Of a stretch of 64,000 nt of DNA, positions 14,820 through 22,322 are shown piece after piece. The translations under genes were made by a program, and so were the position numbers. A model generated the notes under the pieces. That model saw only the letters and a program-made list of their open reading frames with translations, did no database searches and was not told the origin of the DNA. The DNA is from Bacillota bacterium (lineage in GTDB: Bacteria > Bacillota > Clostridia > Lachnospirales > Lachnospiraceae): NCBI GenBank assembly GCA_023439505.1, contig JAEXNR010000017.1:232096-296095 (forward strand), given 5' to 3'. Position 1 is the stretch's first letter; each line of letters opens with the position of its first letter.

Positions 14820-16397
14820 ATGAGATATGCAGTTAATGCTGAGGAAATGAAGAGGATTGATCAATATACAGTCGAAAAAACGAAAATTCCGGCTGTTTTG
14901 TTGATGGAAAGAGCAGCGATTGAAGTTACGATAGCTATGAAACAGGTAATACAAAAGCAGGATCGGATACTGGCAGTATGCGGTATGGGCAATAATGGCG
15001 GAGATGGAATTGCAGCGGGTAGAATTCTGTATTTACAGGGTTACCAGGTTGCAATTCTTTTTGTTGGTGATGAGAAGAAGGTGACAGAACAGACGAAGCT
15101 GCAACTGGAGATTGCACGTAATCTAGACATTCCTATGGAACATGTCAATCATCTTGCAGAATATAATGTGATAATTGACGCTGTGTTTGGGGTGGGATTA
15201 TCCAGACCCGTCACCGGGGAATACGCTGAACTTATCACCGGGATCAATAAAGCACGCTGCAGCAGTGATATTTTATGGGAGCAAAACAGAAGAAGGGTCT
15301 TCGCGGTTGATATTCCTTCGGGGATATCAGCAGATGATGGTTCTGCTATGAATATTGCGGTCAGAGCAGATATGACAATTACCTTTGGATATCATAAATT
15401 GGGGTTATTGCTCCATCCCGGGGCAGATTATGCAGGAGAAGTAATTGTCGCAGACATTGGATTTCCAAAAGTCGCAGAAAGGAGTGTTCAACCGGGCGCC
15501 TTCTATTATGAGCAGAAGGATCTTAAGAGAATACCCGCCCGTCACAATTACAGCAACAAGGGAACCTACGGGAAGGTCTTGATCATCGGGGGATCGAAAG
15601 GGATGAGCGGTGCTCCCTGCTTGTCAGCAAGAGCTGCATACAAGACGGGTGTGGGTCTGGTTAAGATCTTAACATCTTATGAGAACCGGAATATTATGCA
15701 AACCGTGATACCGGAAGCATTATTTGCTGCCCATGATGATATCTGCCTGACGCCGGAAGAAAGAAGGAAGAGGATATCAGAGAGTCTGAACTGGGCAACT
15801 GTAATTGTAATCGGTCCGGGACTTGGGAACTCAGAGAGTGCAAGAGAGCTCTTATTTCAGGTTATTCGGGAGGCAAAGGTTCCGGTGATTCTGGATGCGG
15901 ATGGTCTGAATATCCTGGCAAAGGAAATGGATGATCGGGGTCTGACAGGGAAAGACCGCCTGGCGTATCTTGATTTATTTTTAAAGGAAGGAACAATAGT
16001 AACACCACATATGTTGGAATTGTCCAGATTACTTGGTGTTGATTTGAATGAAATCTCCCGTCATCTGATTGACACCGCAGCAGTATGTTCTTCTCATAGC
16101 AAGTTGGTATATGCCATTAAGGATGCCAGAACTGTGGTGACGATTCAGGAGAAACTGTATCTGAATACCTCCGGTAATCATGGGATGGCAACGGGAGGCA
16201 GCGGAGATGTACTTACTGGTGTAATCGCTGCGCTAATCGCTCAGGGAATGAGCCCGGACGAGGCCGCCTGCCTTGGCGTGTATCTTCATGGAACCGCCGG
16301 AGATGCTGCCGCAAAGGAGAAGGGAGCTTATTCTATGATGGCAGGTGACATAGTGAATGCAATAGAGATAATCTTAAAGAATGTTGTAAATTTATGA
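14820..16397 (+). CDS. nnrDE: Bifunctional NAD(P)H-hydrate epimerase / ADP-dependent dehydratase
   Basis: 525 residues combining two repair enzymes. The N-terminal YjeF epimerase (about 1-220) has LLMERAAIEV and GMGNNGGDGIAAGR and interconverts R- and S-NAD(P)HX. The C-terminal ribokinase-like dehydratase (about 240-520) has GTYGKVLIIGGSKGMSGAP, GPGLGNSE, DADGLNIL and GGSGDVLTGVIAALIAQG, with the catalytic Asp in the last motif. It restores hydrated nicotinamide cofactors. ATG 14820 is preceded by AGAAGGG about 11 bases upstream. No missing motif. Confidence 0.95.
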   Translation: MRYAVNAEEMKRIDQYTVEKTKIPAVLLMERAAIEVTIAMKQVIQKQDRILAVCGMGNNGGDGIAAGRILYLQGYQVAILFVGDEKKVTEQTKLQLEIARNLDIPMEHVNHLAEYNVIIDAVFGVGLSRPVTGEYAELITGINKARCSSDILWEQNRRRVFAVDIPSGISADDGSAMNIAVRADMTITFGYHKLGLLLHPGADYAGEVIVADIGFPKVAERSVQPGAFYYEQKDLKRIPARHNYSNKGTYGKVLIIGGSKGMSGAPCLSARAAYKTGVGLVKILTSYENRNIMQTVIPEALFAAHDDICLTPEERRKRISESLNWATVIVIGPGLGNSESARELLFQVIREAKVPVILDADGLNILAKEMDDRGLTGKDRLAYLDLFLKEGTIVTPHMLELSRLLGVDLNEISRHLIDTAAVCSSHSKLVYAIKDARTVVTIQEKLYLNTSGNHGMATGGSGDVLTGVIAALIAQGMSPDEAACLGVYLHGTAGDAAAKEKGAYSMMAGDIVNAIEIILKNVVNL

Positions 16398-16434
16398 GGT
16401 TAAGTTTAATTTATATGGAAAGGCCGTAACCACG

Positions 16435-17604
16435 ATGAAAGATGAACACAGTATCAGGGATGAGAATACAATGAATTATTATAGAGCGCAGGCAAATGTT
16501 GATTTGCAGGCTATCTGTCACAACTTGAAAGAAGTCAAACAACACATAACCGCAAATACAAAGATTATGGTCATAATCAAAGCGGATGCCTATGGTCATG
16601 GTGCCATACCGGTAGCAAAAGCATTGGAGCACTCGGGAGCAGATGCCTATGGTGTGGCCATCGTAGAAGAGGCCATGGAACTTAGGGATGCCGGAATAGA
16701 TAAGCCAATTCTCATTTTAGGATATACGCCAAAGCAACAATACGACATGGTTGTTTCGGGTAATATTACACAAACAATTTTTCAGTATGAAATGGCAAGC
16801 GCTTTATCCGATGAGGCAGTCAGACAGGGTAAGAAAGCTATGATTCATCTTAAGCTTGATACAGGGATGAGCAGGATTGGGTTTTCGGATACGACAGAGA
16901 GCATTGAGGAAATAAAACGGATTGCAAAATTGCCGGGCGTAGAGATAGAGGGAATATTCACCCATTTTGCTAAAGCGGATGAGACAGATAAGAGCAGTAC
17001 TAGATTACAGCTTCACAGATACCAGACTTTTATTGATCAGTTGGAGTTGGAGGGAATCCTGATTCCAATCAAGCATGTATCTAACAGTGCGGGAATTATT
17101 GAATTTCCGGAAGCCAACTATAATATGGTACGCTGTGGTATTGCAACCTATGGGATCTATCCTTCGGAGTGGGTTGATCATCAGACAGTTCAATTAAAGC
17201 CTGCTATGGATCTGAAAACCCATGTCATTTATGTGAAGGATGTAAACGAGGGAATTGGCATCAGTTATGGTGCTATCTATGTGACCGGTAAGAAAACCAG
17301 AATTGCTACCATACCGGTAGGATATGCAGACGGCTATTCCAGAAACCTTTCTAATACCGGAAAGGTCATCATACATGGTCAGTATGCACCTATTATCGGT
17401 CGGGTCTGTATGGATCAGTTTATGGTGGATGTTACGGGAATTGAAAATGTCAGGCAGGGAGATACTGTCACGCTGATGGGAAGTGATCAGGATGCATGCA
17501 TTACGCCGGAGGAACTTTCCCAATGGTCCCATTCCTTTCCATATGAACTCATCTGTACCATCGGCAAACGAATACCACGTGTTTACCGGGATTTAGAGGA
17601 ATAA
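16435..17604 (+). CDS. alr: Alanine racemase
   Basis: 389 residues, PLP-dependent interconversion of L- and D-alanine for peptidoglycan. KADAYGHGAIPVAK (about residue 45) carries the PLP-binding Lys; ISYGAIYVTGKKTRIATIPVGYADGY carries the second catalytic base Tyr. RCGIATYGIYP and VCMDQFMVD are further family motifs. ATG 16435 gives 12 residues ahead of MNYYRAQANVDL; ATG 16471 is a plausible alternative and closer to the usual N-terminus. It lies 37 bases after nnrDE, so may be co-transcribed. Confidence 0.95.
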   Translation: MKDEHSIRDENTMNYYRAQANVDLQAICHNLKEVKQHITANTKIMVIIKADAYGHGAIPVAKALEHSGADAYGVAIVEEAMELRDAGIDKPILILGYTPKQQYDMVVSGNITQTIFQYEMASALSDEAVRQGKKAMIHLKLDTGMSRIGFSDTTESIEEIKRIAKLPGVEIEGIFTHFAKADETDKSSTRLQLHRYQTFIDQLELEGILIPIKHVSNSAGIIEFPEANYNMVRCGIATYGIYPSEWVDHQTVQLKPAMDLKTHVIYVKDVNEGIGISYGAIYVTGKKTRIATIPVGYADGYSRNLSNTGKVIIHGQYAPIIGRVCMDQFMVDVTGIENVRQGDTVTLMGSDQDACITPEELSQWSHSFPYELICTIGKRIPRVYRDLEE

Positions 17605-17656
17605 ATCACATAATCTGCATAAAACCAAAACACTTTATGGAATACACACGAAGAAT

Positions 17657-17686
17657 TTGGCAATAATAAGAGAAAAGCCATACAAT
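17657..17686 (+). promoter_or_regulatory. Predicted promoter of mazF
   Basis: TTGGCA (17657-17662), 18-base spacer, TACAAT (17681-17686), in the 134-base gap after alr. Supports independent expression of mazF and the CNNM/CBS gene. Confidence 0.5.
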
Positions 17687-17738
17687 AGAATGGTACAATA
17701 AAGCATTTTATTGTCAAGAAAAATGGAGTGTGAGTAAA

Positions 17739-18095
17739 GTGGTAATAAAACGAGGAGATATCTTCTATGCGGACTTAAGACCCGTGATTGGTTCTGAACA
17801 AGGCGGAGTCAGACCGGTTTTGATCATCCAGAATGATACCGGTAATAAACATAGTCCAACGGTTATCTGTGCTGCAATTACATCAAAAATGAATAAAGCA
17901 AAGCTGCCTACGCACGTGGAGCTTGATGCAGATAAATATGGGATTGTAAAAGATTCTGTTATATTGCTGGAACAGGTTAGAACGATAGACAAATCAAGAT
18001 TAAAAGAAAAGGTTTGTCATTTGGATCGGGATGTATTAAAGAAAATAGATAAGGCGTTAATTATTAGTTTTTCTTTAGATACATATTTTAAATAA
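17739..18095 (+). CDS. mazF: MazF/NdoA (PemK-like) endoribonuclease without adjacent antitoxin
   Basis: 118 residues from GTG 17739, with GGAG at 17725-17728; this start gives MVIKRGDIFYADL, matching the Firmicutes MazF N-terminus, whereas an upstream GTG at 17730 is too close to the ribosome site. Sequence-specific mRNA interferase. Visible: KRGDIFYADLRPVIGSEQGGVRP with the catalytic Arg and, further on, PTVICAAITSK with the catalytic Thr. In Bacillus the antitoxin gene sits between alr and this toxin; here the gap has 134 bases and no open frame for one. An antitoxin may be encoded elsewhere or be dispensable. Confidence 0.93.
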   Translation: MVIKRGDIFYADLRPVIGSEQGGVRPVLIIQNDTGNKHSPTVICAAITSKMNKAKLPTHVELDADKYGIVKDSVILLEQVRTIDKSRLKEKVCHLDRDVLKKIDKALIISFSLDTYFK

Positions 18096-18123
18096 TATTA
18101 AGAAAGAGGGAGTAAAAGCGATA

Positions 18124-19476
18124 ATGGAAGATGGCAGTCCCATATCGGGAATCATAGTAATTTTACTTTTGATATTGCTAAATTCAATTGTTACATGTAC
18201 AAAAGTTGCATTTGAAAATGTAAATGCGAGCAGTATAAAAAAGAAATCGGATCCTTTGGATCAAAGGACGGCAGTCCTAATCAGAATTTTGGAGAAACCA
18301 AAAGGTTTCATGAACGCTATAGAATTCTTAATCGGAATGATAGGCTTTGTTGTTGGAATCATCTTTGCGGTACAGCTGTCGCCCTCCATTGAAGAGGTAA
18401 TTCGTGGCAGTTCCATGAAGGATCATATTGCAATTCTGAAACCGTGTTACTATATCATGCTGACAGTGGTTATAAACTTTATTGTAACACTGTTTGGCAC
18501 AATGATACCAAAAGCATTTGCAGTCAAATATGCCGATGAATTGTCTTATCAGTTGGCTGGATTCATACGCTTCATCCGATTTGCGTTCGGACCGGTAGCC
18601 TGGCTGCTTGATAAAACGATGTACGTTATTCTGCTGATGATCCGGGTAAAACCGGATACGCTGGAAGATAATGTTACAGAAGAAGAGATTATGTTCATGG
18701 TGAATGAAGGGCAGGTGCAGGGTGTATTTGACGCTGATGAAGCAGAGATGATATCCAATATTATTGAACTGGATGACAAGGAAGCACAGGATATTATGAC
18801 GCATAAAAAGAAGATCGTTGCCGTTAATGCAGATATGACGGTAGAGGAAGCACTTCATTTTATGCTTTCTGAGAATTATTCCAGATATCCTTTGTATCAG
18901 GACAACCATGATAATATTATTGGAATACTACATTTAAAAGATGTAATCAATGCCTACATATCGGAGGAATTAAAGAATAAGCCCTTAGCGGATATTGCCA
19001 GAGAACCATATTTTGTGCCTGACACGCAAAACATTAATATATTGTTTCATGACATGCAGTCAAAGAATATTCATATGGCAATCGTTATTGATGAATATGG
19101 GCAAACTGCCGGTCTTGTGGCACTGGAAGATTTTCTTGAGGAAATCGTAGGAAACATACAGGATGAATACGATGAAGAGGAGAAGATGATTCTGTCAAAA
19201 GACGAACATTCAGTGGTTGTAAAGGGCGCCATCAGTCTGGAAGAATTAGAGGATGATCTGAATATCTTGTTGGCCCATGAGGATTTTGATACATTGAACG
19301 GTCTTTTGATTTCGCTATTAGATAGGATTCCAGGGGATGGAGAAAATTTTACTCTGCATTATCAGGATTACGACTTTGATATTCTTGCAACCTCAAATCG
19401 AATGATCGAACAGGTACGCATCACGAAAGCTGCACAAGATCATTCGAATATTCCGGATACCATGGCGAATGGATGA
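18124..19476 (+). CDS. CNNM/DUF21 transporter-like protein with CBS pair and CorC_HlyC domain
   Basis: 450 residues in the standard order: N-terminal DUF21 membrane domain of about four helices (1-190), two CBS domains (about 205-330, including DIMTHKKKIVAVNADMTVEEAL), and a C-terminal CorC_HlyC domain (about 350-430). IDEYGQTAGLVALEDFLEEIVG is the usual junction motif. Family members are linked to Mg2+ or Co2+ efflux; the older name haemolysin is misleading. ATG 18124 follows GAAAGAGGGAG. It follows mazF by 28 bases and is closed by a strong terminator. Confidence 0.9.
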   Translation: MEDGSPISGIIVILLLILLNSIVTCTKVAFENVNASSIKKKSDPLDQRTAVLIRILEKPKGFMNAIEFLIGMIGFVVGIIFAVQLSPSIEEVIRGSSMKDHIAILKPCYYIMLTVVINFIVTLFGTMIPKAFAVKYADELSYQLAGFIRFIRFAFGPVAWLLDKTMYVILLMIRVKPDTLEDNVTEEEIMFMVNEGQVQGVFDADEAEMISNIIELDDKEAQDIMTHKKKIVAVNADMTVEEALHFMLSENYSRYPLYQDNHDNIIGILHLKDVINAYISEELKNKPLADIAREPYFVPDTQNINILFHDMQSKNIHMAIVIDEYGQTAGLVALEDFLEEIVGNIQDEYDEEEKMILSKDEHSVVVKGAISLEELEDDLNILLAHEDFDTLNGLLISLLDRIPGDGENFTLHYQDYDFDILATSNRMIEQVRITKAAQDHSNIPDTMANG

Positions 19477-19521
19477 CAAATGAGAGGGAACATAAAATCG
19501 GTTCTCTGATCAGAAATGAAA

Positions 19522-19556
19522 GAAAAAGAATCCGTACAAGGTACGGATTCTTTTTC
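19522..19556 (+). terminator. Intrinsic terminator after the CNNM/CBS gene
   Basis: AAAAAGAATCCGTAC and GTACGGATTCTTTTT form a perfect 15-bp stem around a short loop, ending in a T run. Confidence 0.95.
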
Positions 19557-19738
19557 GGTAAACAACAGGGGAGTTGTATTACCATAGCGTATAATAGGGT
19601 GGGAGTAGAAAGTGTTTTATCACTATCTATTTGAAATTATAATATTTAAATGTGTCCACATTGTGATGATATTATAAAAAAAGAATGAAAAATATAAAGA
19701 TTTACATATAAAGTGTCCTGTCAAAAAAATAAACATTT

Positions 19739-19770
19739 GTGAGATTTCTGCGACATTTGCATGCTATTCT
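19739..19770 (+). promoter_or_regulatory. Response-regulator-like box and -10 element ahead of the two-component operon
   Basis: The 20 bases 19739-19758 (consensus with the second copy GTGAGNNTTNTGCGANATTT) lie six bases before a TATTCT -10 element (19765-19770), with no good -35 box. The same motif at the same spacing lies before the ABC ATPase gene (21580-21611); 16 of 20 bases agree. This is the layout expected for an activator binding at -35, most simply the adjacent OmpR-type regulator. Confidence 0.6.
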
Positions 19771-19797
19771 AACTGGTAAGAAAAAGGACGTGATGAC

Positions 19798-20490
19798 TTG
19801 AAAAGAATATTAGTAGTTGAAGACGATACATTACTAAACAAAACGCTTTGCTATAATCTGACCCTTGCCGGACATTCGGTTGACGCGGCACTGTCGGCTA
19901 TCTCTGCGCGGGGGTTATTCAAAAATCATGAATATGATCTGATTATACTCGACGTCAATCTGCCGGATGGAAACGGATTTGAATTATGCCGTGAAATTAA
20001 GGCGTGTTATGATAACGCGGCGGTTATATTTCTGACGGCAAATGATATGGAAAGTGATATGTTAAAAGGATTTGAACATGGTGCGGACGATTATGTGACA
20101 AAGCCTTTCCCAATCAGCGTGTTTCAAAGAAAGATCGCCGCTCTTTTTGGCCGGATCACAAAGCAGACAGGCAGCGACTGTTACGACGATGGCAATTTGT
20201 TTTTGGATTTTTCAGGAATGACCGCAACACTTGCAGGAAATCCTGTTATGTTCACGCCTATGGAATATCGTATGTTAAGGGTACTTATAAACAATCCGCA
20301 AATTGTCCTCACAAGACAGGTTTTATTAGAAAAGCTGTGGGATATAGAGGAAAATTTTGTGGAGGAACATGCCTTAACTTCCAACATCAGTCGTATACGA
20401 GGAAAGATTGAAGTCGGCGGTTTTCAATATATAAAAACTGTTTACGGCATGGGATATCTGTGGATTGGTGGTGTTAAAAATAGAAGCTGA
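19798..20490 (+). CDS. OmpR/PhoB-type response regulator of a transporter-linked two-component system
   Basis: 230 residues: receiver domain (about 1-115) with VVEDD, phospho-acceptor Asp in IILDVNLPDGNGF and the conserved Lys in DYVTKPF; winged-helix effector (about 130-228) with FTPMEYRMLRVLINNPQIVLTRQ. TTG start at 19798 with AAGGA upstream. The kinase gene overlaps or follows directly, and an ABC ATPase/FtsX permease pair follows, the arrangement of BceRS-BceAB-like peptide-antibiotic sensing modules. It probably binds the paired boxes at 19739 and 21580. Confidence 0.9.
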   Translation: MKRILVVEDDTLLNKTLCYNLTLAGHSVDAALSAISARGLFKNHEYDLIILDVNLPDGNGFELCREIKACYDNAAVIFLTANDMESDMLKGFEHGADDYVTKPFPISVFQRKIAALFGRITKQTGSDCYDDGNLFLDFSGMTATLAGNPVMFTPMEYRMLRVLINNPQIVLTRQVLLEKLWDIEENFVEEHALTSNISRIRGKIEVGGFQYIKTVYGMGYLWIGGVKNRS

Positions 20491-20500
20491 AAAACTGTCC

Positions 20501-21511
20501 ATGAAAAAAATTTATATTATTACTGGTATTGGCATTGGGATAACCGCCGCTGCTATGCTTGCCATACTTTATATATTAACCGAAAGCGCACTGGCCCTTA
20601 TATGCGGCTTGAGTTTTACCCTGCTTATCGTCTTTTGGATTTTGTTTTTTGCTTTTCTGGTGCGCAGGAAACTAATCGTATTTACAACCGGAATCTGCCA
20701 GATGATAGATGGTATGATGAACGGCAGCAACACCCCACAGCAAACAAGGGAAGAAGAAACCTTGTTTGTTAAAATCAATTACCGTCTAAGAAGACTATAT
20801 GAAGTCATGCAGGAAGATAATCGACGTGTTATGGATGAAAAGGCAGCGTTACAAGGATTGATTTCCGATATATCCCATCAAGTAAAAACGCCAATTGCTA
20901 ACCTGAAAATTGTGAACGCTACACTCTTAGAACAGAATATTTCAAAGGATGAACAAGGTGAATTTTTACAGGCCATAAGCGGACAGATTGATAAATTGGA
21001 TTTTCTTATGCAGGCTATGGTAAAAATGTCCCGGCTTGAAACTGGTATTATTACATTAACACAAAAAAAATATTCCATCTATGAAACACTTGCAGCAGCT
21101 TTGGGGGGGATTTTGTATACTGCCGAGAGCAAAGATATTCATGTAAGCGTAGAATGCCCGGATAATTTAGTTGTATACCATGACAGTAAATGGACAGCGG
21201 AAGCTATATTTAATGTGTTAGATAATGCCGTGAAATATACGTCAAGCGGCGGCACAATCCGCGTAACCGCCATTCGCCTGGAAATGTATACGAAAATTGA
21301 TATAGCGGACACGGGCAAAGGGATTCCGGAAAGTCATCATGCGGAAGTATTCAAACGATTCTATCGTGAGGAGGAAGTACACAACATAGAGGGGATAGGA
21401 ATAGGCTTGTATCTCGCCCGTGAGATTATCACCATGCAGGGCGGCTATATTAAAGTGACCTCAAAATCGGGAAAGGGTGCTGTCTTTTCAATTTTCCTGC
21501 CAAACAGTTAG
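20501..21511 (+). CDS. Intramembrane-sensing histidine kinase
   Basis: 336 residues from ATG 20501; in-frame GTG/TTG codons at 20465-20473 inside the regulator gene are alternative, coupled starts. Two membrane helices at about 5-24 and 28-55 are separated by only a few residues, so there is no extracellular sensor, as in BceS-type kinases that take their signal from the partner transporter. H-box SDISHQVKTPIANLKI (about residue 128), N-box NVLDNAVKYT, G-box DTGKGIP and GIGIGLYLAREI are all present. Activates the response regulator just upstream. Confidence 0.9.
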   Translation: MKKIYIITGIGIGITAAAMLAILYILTESALALICGLSFTLLIVFWILFFAFLVRRKLIVFTTGICQMIDGMMNGSNTPQQTREEETLFVKINYRLRRLYEVMQEDNRRVMDEKAALQGLISDISHQVKTPIANLKIVNATLLEQNISKDEQGEFLQAISGQIDKLDFLMQAMVKMSRLETGIITLTQKKYSIYETLAAALGGILYTAESKDIHVSVECPDNLVVYHDSKWTAEAIFNVLDNAVKYTSSGGTIRVTAIRLEMYTKIDIADTGKGIPESHHAEVFKRFYREEEVHNIEGIGIGLYLAREIITMQGGYIKVTSKSGKGAVFSIFLPNS

Positions 21512-21579
21512 CGATGAATTTCAAATATCACAGAATTGTGAGAATTAAAGATAATTTTAAGGAAAATAAATAAGCTGTC

Positions 21580-21611
21580 GTGAGGATTGTGCGATATTTC
21601 AGTTGTAATAT
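21580..21611 (+). promoter_or_regulatory. Second copy of the regulator box with -10 element, ahead of the ABC ATPase gene
   Basis: 21580-21599 repeats the motif at 19739 with 16 of 20 identities and is followed after six bases by TAATAT (21606-21611). The gap between kinase and ATPase genes (112 bases) therefore holds an internal promoter likely activated by the response regulator. Confidence 0.6.
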
Positions 21612-21623
21612 AAGGCTATTAAA

Positions 21624-22310
21624 TTGAAAGGGATGATTACTATTTCAAGCATTGTGCAAGTTACAGACTTAAAAAAATATTACGGATCAGAGCCTAATAT
21701 CACAAAGGCATTGGATGGCGTTACACTGTCCGTGGCAAAGGGTGAATTTGTGGCTGTGGTCGGCACTTCGGGAAGCGGCAAGTCTACGCTATTACATATG
21801 ATAGGAGGGCTTGATGTTCCTTCATCCGGCAGCGTTAAAGTAAGGGATATAGAGTTATCCCAAATGAGCGACGGGCAGCTTACCCTCTTTCGACGCCGTA
21901 ACATAGGATTTGTATTTCAAAATTATAACCTTGTGCCGATTCTCAATATCCACGAAAACATAGTTCTGCCTGTGGAGCTTGATGGTAACACGGTAGACAA
22001 AGCGTTATTGAATGAGGTTGTAGAAATGCTGGGATTGGAAGATAAACGCTCCAATATGCCGAATACTCTTTCAGGAGGGCAACAGCAGCGTGTATCTATT
22101 GCCCGCGCCTTAATCGCAAAGCCTGCAATCGTTCTGGCCGACGAGCCGACAGGCAACCTTGACAGCAGGACAAGTTCCGATGTTTTAGGGCTAATAAAGC
22201 GAACAAGCAGTAAATTCAATCAAACCGTTGTGATAATTACCCATAACAATGAGATCGCTCAACTTGCCGACCGTATCGTTCGGGTTGAAGATGGTCGGAT
22301 CATCGGGTAG
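21624..22310 (+). CDS. ABC transporter ATP-binding protein (MacB/BceA-like)
   Basis: 228 residues, one ABC domain. Walker A GTSGSGKST (about residue 44), Q-loop FVFQNYNLVPILN, signature LSGGQQQRVSIARAL, Walker B AIVLADEPTGNLDS, H-loop VVIITHN. These are typical of the LolD/MacB/BceA subfamily that pairs with FtsX-like permeases. TTG 21624 has AAGG eight bases upstream; ATG 21633 is possible but has AAAGGG directly against it. The permease gene starts 12 bases after the stop. Predicted to power removal of, or sensing of, a peptide antibiotic at the membrane. Confidence 0.93.
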   Translation: MKGMITISSIVQVTDLKKYYGSEPNITKALDGVTLSVAKGEFVAVVGTSGSGKSTLLHMIGGLDVPSSGSVKVRDIELSQMSDGQLTLFRRRNIGFVFQNYNLVPILNIHENIVLPVELDGNTVDKALLNEVVEMLGLEDKRSNMPNTLSGGQQQRVSIARALIAKPAIVLADEPTGNLDSRTSSDVLGLIKRTSSKFNQTVVIITHNNEIAQLADRIVRVEDGRIIG

Positions 22311-22322
22311 GGGGGTATATGT

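Noticed and set aside
17605..17738. Antitoxin gene between alr and mazF
   Set aside because: No frame with start, stop and ribosome site of antitoxin size fits the 134 bases.
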